A stretch of 64,000 nucleotides of DNA from Pseudopedobacter sp965218985 (lineage in GTDB: Bacteria > Bacteroidota > Bacteroidia > Sphingobacteriales > Sphingobacteriaceae): positions 372,001 to 436,000 of the forward strand of contig CBDCMP010000006.1 in assembly GCA_965218985.1 (NCBI GenBank). The letters are read 5' to 3'. Below the pieces are notes generated by a model, which saw nothing but the letters and a program-made list of their open reading frames with translations, did not search any database and was not told the origin of the DNA. Both the position numbers and the translations under genes were made by a program. This document shows, in pieces, positions 8,841 to 16,269 of the stretch. Each line of letters begins with the position of its first letter. The first letter of the stretch is position 1.

Positions 8841-9839
8841 TTGCATAAAAAAAAGGATTTGCAGCCTAAAATTAAAATCATCCTGGTTTCACTTTTGTTG
8901 AGCATTGCATTCATGCTGATGAAGTTCGCTGCCTATTTCATCACGCATTCTAATGCCATTTTAACCGATGCTGCAGAGAGTATTGTGAATGTTTTAGCCA
9001 GCGGATTTGCCTTTTACAGCATTTATCTGGCTGCTTTGCCTAAAGATCAGAATCATCCATACGGACATGGAAAGGTGGAGTTCTTCTCTGCCTTCGTGGA
9101 AGGGACTTTGATTATGCTGGCTGGTGTCATCATTATATTTAAATCAACGTTTAACTTATTTTATCCTCAGCAATTATCAGAGATTTTAGAGGGTTCCTAT
9201 ATCATCGGTTTCACAGGTGTGGCCAATGGTCTGTTGGGCTGGTTCCTCATCCGAAAAAGTAAAATTTATGATTCCATCACTTTACAAGCTGATGGAAAAC
9301 ATCTCCTTACTGATGCAGTGAGCAGTTTCGGATTGGTTTTAGGATTGTTGATCATTTATTTTACCCAATTATCCTGGCTGGATAGTGTGATCTCCATTCT
9401 GATAGGCTTCTTCATTATTTACAACGGTTATCGTTTAACACGAAAATCGGTTGGCGGTTTAATGGATGAATCTGATTTGGGTGTGATTAAGGAGATCATC
9501 AGTTTTTTGAACAAGAACAGGAGACAGGAATGGATTGACGTTCACAATTTAAGGGCACAGCGTTACGGATCGCAAATCCATATTGATTGTCATGTGACTT
9601 TGCCTTATTATTTTGATTTAAACAGCGTACACCAGGAAGTTTCAGAAATTGATCACATCATCAACGAAAATGTGAATGCGGAAACTGAATTTTTCATTCA
9701 TGCAGATCCCTGTGTTCCTCAATGTTGTCATTATTGCAATATGCAGGATTGTCCGGTAAGAAGTGAACCTAAAACAAAGAATATAGAATGGAGTTTAGCA
9801 AATGTGACCACTAATCATAAACATTTTGAACAAGTATGA
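8841..9839 (+). CDS. Cation diffusion facilitator transporter with Cys-rich C-terminus
   Basis: A 332-residue CDF-family metal/proton antiporter. Six helices occupy roughly residues 12-200; the ILTDAAESIVN and HPYGHGKVEF segments hold the conserved Asp and His of the metal site, and DGKHLLTDAVSS provides the second HxxxD. The cytoplasmic domain ends in a cysteine-rich patch (CVPQCCHYCNMQDC) that could bind metal and is common in Bacteroidota members. The assigned start is TTG; other starts within 20 residues are possible. It overlaps the Nudix gene by four bases (ATGA), so the two are coupled. Zn, Fe or Co substrate cannot be told from sequence. Confidence 0.92.
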   Translation: MHKKKDLQPKIKIILVSLLLSIAFMLMKFAAYFITHSNAILTDAAESIVNVLASGFAFYSIYLAALPKDQNHPYGHGKVEFFSAFVEGTLIMLAGVIIIFKSTFNLFYPQQLSEILEGSYIIGFTGVANGLLGWFLIRKSKIYDSITLQADGKHLLTDAVSSFGLVLGLLIIYFTQLSWLDSVISILIGFFIIYNGYRLTRKSVGGLMDESDLGVIKEIISFLNKNRRQEWIDVHNLRAQRYGSQIHIDCHVTLPYYFDLNSVHQEVSEIDHIINENVNAETEFFIHADPCVPQCCHYCNMQDCPVRSEPKTKNIEWSLANVTTNHKHFEQV

Positions 9840-10288
9840 CGATAAGAAATTTTAATGTGAGAGTTTATGGCTTATTGATCAATGAGCAGAATGAAATCCT
9901 TCTGAGCGATGAAGAAGAATTTGGCAAAAGATTCATCAAATTCCCGGGAGGGGGATTAGAATATGGGGAAGGTTTGATAGCTGGATTAAAGAGAGAATTT
10001 TTAGAAGAATGCGAATTGGGAGTAGAGATTACCCAACATTTTTACACCACAGATTTTTTTGTAGAATCAGCTTTTGGCGGAGGGCAATTACTTTCAATTT
10101 ATTATCTGGTGAAGCCTTTACAGGAATTTGGTTTCACTTTGGGTAAATGTGAATACGATTTTGAAAATCAGACAGGTGAGCATAAACAATGTTTCAGGTT
10201 TGTGCCTTTATCAAATCTGGATGAAGATACCGTGACCTTTCCTGTTGACAAATACGTGGTGAAAACATTAAAGGAAAGATTTTTATAG
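9836..10288 (+). CDS. Nudix hydrolase
   Basis: A 150-residue protein with a recognisable Nudix box: FPGGGLEYGEGL, then KREFLEECELG, supplying the RExxEE metal-binding core. These enzymes hydrolyse nucleoside diphosphates linked to other groups; the substrate here is unknown. It starts inside the end of the CDF gene (ATGA) and so shares its transcript. Confidence 0.92.
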   Translation: MTIRNFNVRVYGLLINEQNEILLSDEEEFGKRFIKFPGGGLEYGEGLIAGLKREFLEECELGVEITQHFYTTDFFVESAFGGGQLLSIYYLVKPLQEFGFTLGKCEYDFENQTGEHKQCFRFVPLSNLDEDTVTFPVDKYVVKTLKERFL

Positions 10289-10395
10289 CAAACATTCATG
10301 TATTTACACGCCCCAATTAAAAATATCGAGTCATTTATGCCATTCATCGCTCTCCCGTGTGATTGCAAAACCTTTGTTTTAAAATTTCAACTAAA

Positions 10396-10520
10396 ACTAG
10401 TGTTAAGTTAAAAGTAGAAAGTCAAAAGTAGAAAGTAGAAATTAAAAAGACTTATAGCATTGATAATAAGTAATTTAAAAAGATGATTTTTCGTCGTTTT
10501 ATGATTAACATTACACTAAG
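10396..10520 (+). repeat. MITE-like element, copy A
   Basis: A non-coding unit bounded by imperfect terminal inverted repeats: TAGTGTTAAGTTAA on the left (10398-10411) and the complement of TAGTGTAATGTTAA on the right, ending at 10518. The interior, read on the minus strand, holds the ATAAAACGACGAAAAATCAT block shared with copies at 43133-43243 and 58095-58197. This copy has an extra internal repeat of a GTAGAAA unit. It ends 40 bases before bioA and so may carry part of its leader. Confidence 0.75.
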
Positions 10521-10558
10521 AGTGTGTCCAGCTTTAAGATTAAATCAAAATTTCTAAC

Positions 10559-11824
10559 ATGAGCAATTTAGTGAGCAGAGATTTGGATGTGATTTGGCAT
10601 CCATACACACAAATGAAAACGGCTTCCATACCTATCGGAATAGTGAGGGGAGAAGGAGCTTATCTATTTAAAGAGAACGGGGAGAGATTGATTGATGCGG
10701 TCTCCTCCTGGTGGGTAAATATTCATGGGCACAGCCATCCTTACATTGCTGAAAAAGTTTTTGAACAACTCAAGCAGTTGGAACATGTGATTTTTGCAGG
10801 CTTCACTCATCCGCAGGCGGTTCAATTGGCGGAGAACTTAATCAGTATCGTTCCCGAAAATCAGTCCAAGATATTTTATTCTGACAATGGTTCCACTGCA
10901 GTGGAGGTGGCCATAAAAATGTGCCTACAATATTGGAATAACAAAGGAGAGGACAGAACAAAGATTTTGGCTTTCAAAAATGCCTATCACGGCGATACCT
11001 TCGGTGCCATGTCAGTAAGTGGTAGAAGTGCATTCACAGCGGCCTTTGATCCCCTTTTATTTGATGTGGAGTTCATTGATTTGCCAAATAAAGAAAATAT
11101 AGAGAATCTAAAATCTAAAATCTTAAATCTTAAATCTGAGTTAGCTTGTTTCATCTTTGAGCCATTGGTGCAAGGTGCAGGCGGTATGTTCATGTATGAT
11201 GCAGCATATTTAGACCAGTTGATCCTGCATTGCAAAAATGAAAAAGTATTGACCATCGCTGATGAAGTGATGACCGGCTTTGGGAGAACAGGAAAACTTT
11301 TTGCCTCAGATCATCTTCAAAATAAAGCGGATTTGATGTGTTTCTCAAAAGGTTTAACCGGAGGAACCATGCCGTTGGGAATCACTTCCTGCACACAAGA
11401 GCTTTACGATGCTTTTTTATCTGACGATAGGTATAAAACATTCTTTCACGGGCATTCCTTCACTGCCAATCCTGTGGCTTGTGCTGCAGCCAATGCAAGT
11501 TTTGATTTGTTGATGCATGAACATACCCAACAAAATATGGAAAGGATTGTCAATAAGCACCGGGTTTTCGGAGAGCAGGTTAAACATCATCCCAAACTAA
11601 AGGAGGTGAGGCAATGCGGGACCATCATCGCCTTTGAATGGAAAACTGACATTACCTCTTATTTCAGTGACATCAGGGATGAATTGTATCAGTTTTTTCT
11701 AAGCAAAGGGATCATCTTAAGGCCATTGGGGAATATTTTTTACATTATGCCCCCATATTGTATCAGCGACGGTGATTTAGATTATATTTATAGTAATATT
11801 GAAGCAGCATTAGCGAGATTTTAA
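10559..11824 (+). CDS. bioA: Adenosylmethionine-8-amino-7-oxononanoate aminotransferase
   Basis: BioA converts KAPA to DAPA in biotin synthesis using SAM as amino donor. The 421-residue protein starts MSNLVSRDLDVIWHPYTQMK, a hallmark of BioA. SSWWVNIHGHSHPYI, DNGSTAVEVAIKM, FEPLVQGAGGM, TIADEVMTGFGRTG and the PLP lysine in CFSKGLTGG are all present. A short AT-rich in-frame stretch with repeats of an AAATCT-like unit (about 11108-11140, residues NLKSKILNLKSE) looks like a microsatellite insertion in a loop. No other bio genes are in the window; the next gene is a ferritin-like protein. Confidence 0.96.
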   Translation: MSNLVSRDLDVIWHPYTQMKTASIPIGIVRGEGAYLFKENGERLIDAVSSWWVNIHGHSHPYIAEKVFEQLKQLEHVIFAGFTHPQAVQLAENLISIVPENQSKIFYSDNGSTAVEVAIKMCLQYWNNKGEDRTKILAFKNAYHGDTFGAMSVSGRSAFTAAFDPLLFDVEFIDLPNKENIENLKSKILNLKSELACFIFEPLVQGAGGMFMYDAAYLDQLILHCKNEKVLTIADEVMTGFGRTGKLFASDHLQNKADLMCFSKGLTGGTMPLGITSCTQELYDAFLSDDRYKTFFHGHSFTANPVACAAANASFDLLMHEHTQQNMERIVNKHRVFGEQVKHHPKLKEVRQCGTIIAFEWKTDITSYFSDIRDELYQFFLSKGIILRPLGNIFYIMPPYCISDGDLDYIYSNIEAALARF

Positions 11825-11875
11825 TGAGAGACAGATAGGATTCCTATATGGCCATCAAAAAAACCAAAAAAACAG

Positions 11876-12499
11876 ATGATACTGAAAGAGACATTAGCGA
11901 AGATCGTGAAAGATGATGCCTTGCATGCAAACTGGTTGAACACCTTATCTTTTATGGAGAATGCCGGAGCGAGAAAAATATCAGCTTCTGAAGATAAAGA
12001 GAAAGCCACACTCATCATCTTAAAGCATGCGGCGGAAGAGCATCGTCATGCTTACTATTTAAAGAAACAGATCTCAAAAGTTGGCGAACAATTTTGTCCA
12101 AATTACGTGGATGAATATTTAATGGCCCCTAAAGCCAGTAAGTATTATCTCCATAGTTTAGATGTGAAAGTTTGTAAATACCTAAAGGCAGAATTAGGGT
12201 TAAAGGGAGCGGCGTTGAAGTTCGCAGCTTATTTGCTGGTGACCTATGCCATAGAAGTTCGGGCAGATGAGCTATATCCTGTTTATCAGGACGTTTTAAC
12301 AGCAACCGGGAGTAAAGTGACGGTAAAATCCATCATACTCGAAGAGGAGGGACATTTAGAGGAGATGTTGCATCAACTGAAAATATTCTCTCCGGATTGG
12401 GAGAGACATGCAGAAACTGCAGTGAAGATGGAGAAGGCTTTATTCAATGATTGGATCCAGGCACTTGAATTTCAAATTTCTGGAGAGCTTGCTCAATAG
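11876..12499 (+). CDS. Ferritin-like diiron-carboxylate protein of unknown role
   Basis: A 207-residue all-helical protein. It has the full ligand set of a ferritin-like four-helix diiron site: E28, E55xxH58, E127 and E157xxH160. That pattern suggests an oxygen-activating or iron-handling enzyme; it resembles MiaE-type and uncharacterised ferritin-like oxygenases in layout. No signal peptide. The gene lies 51 bases after bioA on the same strand and probably shares its transcript. Its 3' end overlaps the convergent LTA-synthase-like gene by seven bases. The link to biotin is inference from position only. Confidence 0.75.
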   Translation: MILKETLAKIVKDDALHANWLNTLSFMENAGARKISASEDKEKATLIILKHAAEEHRHAYYLKKQISKVGEQFCPNYVDEYLMAPKASKYYLHSLDVKVCKYLKAELGLKGAALKFAAYLLVTYAIEVRADELYPVYQDVLTATGSKVTVKSIILEEEGHLEEMLHQLKIFSPDWERHAETAVKMEKALFNDWIQALEFQISGELAQ

Positions 12500-14364
12500 T
12501 TTAAAAAGTCGGTATAAACACTTTGCATCAAAGCCTTGGCATCTGCCAAAGCTTTTTTCTTTTTAGCTTCCTCTAGTTTTTCTGGAACCGTGAAAAGGAT
12601 TTTTTTGCTTGTCGGATCATAACTCACAGATTTGTCCTGATCTATATAACCAAAACCATTATCCCAGCTGTAGAATGCAAAACCTTTGGTGTGGGGATTC
12701 AATAAATTTTTACTGTAATGAAAAGCAGTGTCAGAAACATCCATTTGATTCAATAAGGTCGAAGCAATATCTACCTGGCTGCCATATTTATCAATCCTTT
12801 GGCCCTTATATTCCTCTTTTAAAGCCCCTCCAAAAAACAATAAGGGGATATGATACCTGGCCGGATTATAGATTTCATTCACACTTTTTGGCAGCCTATG
12901 ACCATGATCCGCCACAATGATGAAAAGGGTGTTGGCATACCAGGATTGTTTTTTCGCCTCCTCTACATAATGGTAAAGGGCACCATCGGTATAAAAACTG
13001 GTACTCCTGAATTTATTCTCCACACTTGCATCTCCGTACTTGCCTTTGGTTGGCAGCTCAAATGGCTCATGATTGGAAAGCGTAAGCAAAGTGGAGAAGA
13101 AGGGTTGTTTAGCACTATTTAAGTAATTGATTTGCTTTTGAAATGTCACCTCATCATAAGCACCCCATTTAGAGGTCACTTCTGCTGGTTTAAAATATTT
13201 CACATCAATGATCTGATGATAAGCATGGCTCAACAGATAAGATTTGAAGTTGGAGAAATCCGTGTCTCCTCCATAAAAGAAAGAAGTATGATATTTCTGT
13301 TGAACCAGCGCCTGAGAGATGGATGGCAGGTTTCCCTGTTTGTCATTCTCTTTAATGATACTTCTGATGGCTTGCGAAGGGAAACCACTGATCGCAGCCA
13401 CAATCCCTTTATCTGTACGGTCAGAGGCCGAGTATACGTGATTAAACAGCAATCCTTGTTGGATGAGTTCACTAAATTTAGGAGTTACCCCGGTCTCTCC
13501 GCCGAGCTCTTTTACCAGGTCGGCGGTAAAGCTCTCCATAATAATTAAAATGACGTTGGGTCTTGGGTTTTTAAGGATGTTGATCTGATTTTCAGTGGAT
13601 GAAACCAGCAGGCTATCCTTCATATTTTTCATTTCCTGCTCACTGAAATAATGATACGGATTACCTTTTGTTTTTTGATTGGCCAAAACATTAGCTAACA
13701 AAAACCAATCTGTGTTGATCGCTGCATAGTTCAGGATTTGCTTTTCACTGAAATAAGCCTTGCTTGTATTCATCGGGGCGATTGACCATCCCCCTCTGAC
13801 GGCCAAGAAAGTGAGTCCTAAAACTAAAAGTGACATAGGGATCTTATAGATTAAACTCCTATTGGAATGGTCAATATGAAATCGTTTCAATAACACTTTA
13901 TAGAGCAAGATTCCTATTAGGGTAAGAACAGCTATGGAACTAAAACTTGCAATGACAGGAGAGGAGGAACTTGAAGCAATGGCATCTCCTGTTGAATCCA
14001 GAAAATAGACTATGGCCCTGTAGTTAAATTTTGTTCCCCATTCCCTTACAATATTGATATCTATCAGGGTAAATAAAGAAGTTAAAAAAATCAGGACATA
14101 GGTGTAAACGTCAATGAAAGTTTTTCTGAAACCAACGGAAGGGATATTCCATGAAATCACAAAAAGCAGAAAAGGGATGACGCAAATATATCCTGCCATG
14201 GAAGCATCCATATGTATTCCGTACAGAAAGGTTTTAAAGATTTCGGTTAAAGAATTGTTGAAAATTTGAGCATGGTTCCAAATCTCAAAGAACAACCTGT
14301 TTATAAAAAATAACACCAGCCAGAAAAGGAAATATTTTATACAGAAGAAAAGATCTTTAAGCAT
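12493..14364 (-). CDS. LTA synthase-family membrane sulfatase-fold enzyme
   Basis: A 623-residue protein with five predicted helices in the first 190 residues, then an extracytoplasmic alkaline-phosphatase/sulfatase-fold domain. The metal site residue E277 is in IIMESFTADL and the likely nucleophile is T317 in SDRTDKG, the Thr used by lipoteichoic-acid synthases and phosphoglycerol/phosphoethanolamine transferases; VADHGHRLP supplies further metal ligands. Gram-negative members transfer phospho-head groups to periplasmic glycans or lipids. The exact substrate is unknown. It lies beside the sugar transferase gene, in line with an envelope or exopolysaccharide role. Confidence 0.9.
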   Translation of the reverse strand: MLKDLFFCIKYFLFWLVLFFINRLFFEIWNHAQIFNNSLTEIFKTFLYGIHMDASMAGYICVIPFLLFVISWNIPSVGFRKTFIDVYTYVLIFLTSLFTLIDINIVREWGTKFNYRAIVYFLDSTGDAIASSSSSPVIASFSSIAVLTLIGILLYKVLLKRFHIDHSNRSLIYKIPMSLLVLGLTFLAVRGGWSIAPMNTSKAYFSEKQILNYAAINTDWFLLANVLANQKTKGNPYHYFSEQEMKNMKDSLLVSSTENQINILKNPRPNVILIIMESFTADLVKELGGETGVTPKFSELIQQGLLFNHVYSASDRTDKGIVAAISGFPSQAIRSIIKENDKQGNLPSISQALVQQKYHTSFFYGGDTDFSNFKSYLLSHAYHQIIDVKYFKPAEVTSKWGAYDEVTFQKQINYLNSAKQPFFSTLLTLSNHEPFELPTKGKYGDASVENKFRSTSFYTDGALYHYVEEAKKQSWYANTLFIIVADHGHRLPKSVNEIYNPARYHIPLLFFGGALKEEYKGQRIDKYGSQVDIASTLLNQMDVSDTAFHYSKNLLNPHTKGFAFYSWDNGFGYIDQDKSVSYDPTSKKILFTVPEKLEEAKKKKALADAKALMQSVYTDFLNY

Positions 14365-14404
14365 GGTGCAAATTATTAAAAACTTAACAATAGCTTAATT
14401 TAAA

Positions 14405-15487
14405 TTAAACCTTTTCTTTCTGAATAAGGGCAGGGATAGTCTTTATGATAATTTTTATATCCATAAAGATAGAATAGTGTTTAGCATAAAAATTGTCTAA
14501 TTCCTTTCTTTTACTTTCAGACATCACTTTCTTCCCTCTTTTGCTGATTTGCCACAGCCCGGTTAGACCAGCAGGGCCTAAAAATCGCATGGACCATTGA
14601 TTCGTTGTCAGTTGTTCGGCTTCATACAAAGGAAGGGGCCTGTTCCCCACTATAGACATATCTCCTTTAACCACGTTCAGCAATTGTGGAAGTTCATCTA
14701 TGCTGGTGCCTCTTAAAAAGGCTCCAAGTTTAGTGATGCGGGGGTCATTATGGACTTTAAAGAAAGTGGCATCGCCATATTGGTTCTGACTGGCCAGGGC
14801 TGCAACTTCGGCATCCGCACCTTGTCTCATGGATCTAAACTTATAGAAGTCGAAAATTTTATAACCAGTTCCCACTCTTTTGCTGGTATAAAAAACTGAA
14901 CCTGGAGAATCCAACTTCACCAATATCGCAACGATTACAAAAATCGGCAACAATAAAATCAAAGCAGTTAGAGAGATGATAAGATCCAATGTTCTCTTGA
15001 GCACTGGAATTTGATACTCTATCTGAGGAATCTGATACAATTGATTGACTTGGGAACGCAGAATTTTATAAAAGGTGAGAAACTTTAATCTTTCCTTTAA
15101 GTCGTCTATCGGAACTGGGGCAACGTAACAATCACTTACTCCAAGTTCTAGCGCTTTGCTTATAATAGTGAGATCGTTAGTTGGAAGTAAGAATACGGTT
15201 ATTAAATTCTTAGTGATGAAATTTTTCTTTAAGCTTTTGACATAGTCCTGAACTTCTTGAAATTTTGACGAATCAATCTCTAAAATGATGATGGTGCTTA
15301 AATCATTGATAGATAATTTTTGGGTAAACTGTTTTAACTGTGCGATATTATCTGCTTTGTTCAGAAGAAACTCCGTGTTGGTAAAACCATGAAGTAATTC
15401 TTGTTCGAGTAAATCAGAAATATAAAGAACATTAACCTTAGCTTCCGTAGTGCTGTTGTCGGAAAAGTTAACTTTTGAGAATTGCAT
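14405..15487 (-). CDS. Initiating sugar transferase with N-terminal pseudo-receiver domain
   Basis: A 360-residue fusion. Residues about 17-140 look like a CheY fold with altered key sites: strand NVLYISD, strand TIIILEID where the phospho-Asp would sit, and VAPVPIDDL where the conserved KP would sit. Residues 163-355 are a WcaJ/ExoY-type polyprenyl-phosphate glycosyl-1-phosphate transferase: KRTLDLI, one membrane segment (169-190), SKRVGTGYKIFDFYKFRSM, and GTSIDELPQLLNVVKGDMSIVG split over the active site. It starts exopolysaccharide synthesis by loading a sugar phosphate onto undecaprenyl phosphate. Three bases separate it from an upstream receiver gene, hinting at regulation. Confidence 0.92.
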   Translation of the reverse strand: MQFSKVNFSDNSTTEAKVNVLYISDLLEQELLHGFTNTEFLLNKADNIAQLKQFTQKLSINDLSTIIILEIDSSKFQEVQDYVKSLKKNFITKNLITVFLLPTNDLTIISKALELGVSDCYVAPVPIDDLKERLKFLTFYKILRSQVNQLYQIPQIEYQIPVLKRTLDLIISLTALILLLPIFVIVAILVKLDSPGSVFYTSKRVGTGYKIFDFYKFRSMRQGADAEVAALASQNQYGDATFFKVHNDPRITKLGAFLRGTSIDELPQLLNVVKGDMSIVGNRPLPLYEAEQLTTNQWSMRFLGPAGLTGLWQISKRGKKVMSESKRKELDNFYAKHYSIFMDIKIIIKTIPALIQKEKV

Positions 15488-15490
15488 TCG

Positions 15491-15886
15491 CTAATTTAGT
15501 ATAATTTTGATCTTATCTTTTAATATGGAAGGATTAAACGGTTTGGCCATCAAGCCGCTGATTGGATATGGAATTCTTGTTCTTATGTTTTCCAAAGATT
15601 CTGAACCGGAAAGAACGATTACAGGAACGTCTCTGTAATAGCCGCTTACTTTTAAAGATCTAACGAAGTCGGCACCATCGAAATAGGGCATCTCCATGTC
15701 CGAGATGATTAAATCAGGGATATTTCCATTATCTAACCAGGTAAGGGCGTCAAAACCATTGTTTTTAATCACTAATTCATAGTCTTTTTTTAAGATGAAC
15801 TCTAATAGTTTCAATATAGCTATTTCATCATCTACTAAAAGGATCCTTTTCTTAACGGGCACTAAATTTTTATCTATTGTTGCCAT
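15491..15886 (-). CDS. Stand-alone response-regulator receiver protein
   Basis: A 131-residue single CheY-like domain: acidic pair at residues 19-20 (LLVDDE), phospho-acceptor D63 (IISDMEMP), Ser/Thr switch in VIVLSGSES and K115 in MAKPF. All catalytic residues are kept, in contrast to the degenerate receiver fused to the sugar transferase encoded three bases downstream. The pair is probably co-transcribed. No output domain, so it acts by protein contact; the sugar transferase is the obvious candidate partner (inference). No kinase gene is adjacent. Confidence 0.92.
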   Translation of the reverse strand: MATIDKNLVPVKKRILLVDDEIAILKLLEFILKKDYELVIKNNGFDALTWLDNGNIPDLIISDMEMPYFDGADFVRSLKVSGYYRDVPVIVLSGSESLENIRTRIPYPISGLMAKPFNPSILKDKIKIILN

Positions 15887-16231
15887 AAATCAATCATTAA
15901 TTGTTCATCATAAAGACAGAAAAGATGCCGGAAATCCACATTCGTTTAAAGTGTGGATTTGAAAACTAGTGCAACTCACTAAATTTTAAATTTTAAAAAG
16001 GCAGAAAGAAAGCTCTTAAGTTGTTGAAATTAAGTATTTTAATGGTTTAGCTTTAAAACTAAGCTCTTTCTTTGAACTATTCTAGATTTTAAATAGGCTT
16101 ACATATTTTTCCTGTCATGATGTAATACGATATAGCGAGGATTGAAGTTTCGTTTATTTGAGGAATTTATTCCCGTTTTGAGCAAATGATTTCCTTGTCG
16201 CACCGTTAAAGGGGATCTAAATTAAATGAAA
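15887..16231. other. Intergenic region upstream of the receiver gene
   Basis: About 345 bases without a supported gene. AT-rich; presumably contains the promoter of the receiver/sugar-transferase operon on the minus strand. I could not assign a firm promoter box or RNA structure. Confidence 0.4.
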
Positions 16232-16260
16232 AAATCCCTGAGATCATCTCAGGGATTTTT
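16232..16260 (-). terminator. Terminator after yidC
   Basis: Strong palindrome AAATCCCTGAGAT / ATCTCAGGGATTT with T runs on both strands, ten bases after the yidC stop; it could work in both directions. Confidence 0.85.
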
Positions 16261-16269
16261 AAGCTAGCC

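Noticed and set aside
13230..13472. Short frames overlapping the LTA-synthase-like gene
   Set aside because: Entirely within a well-supported long gene and unlike any known protein.
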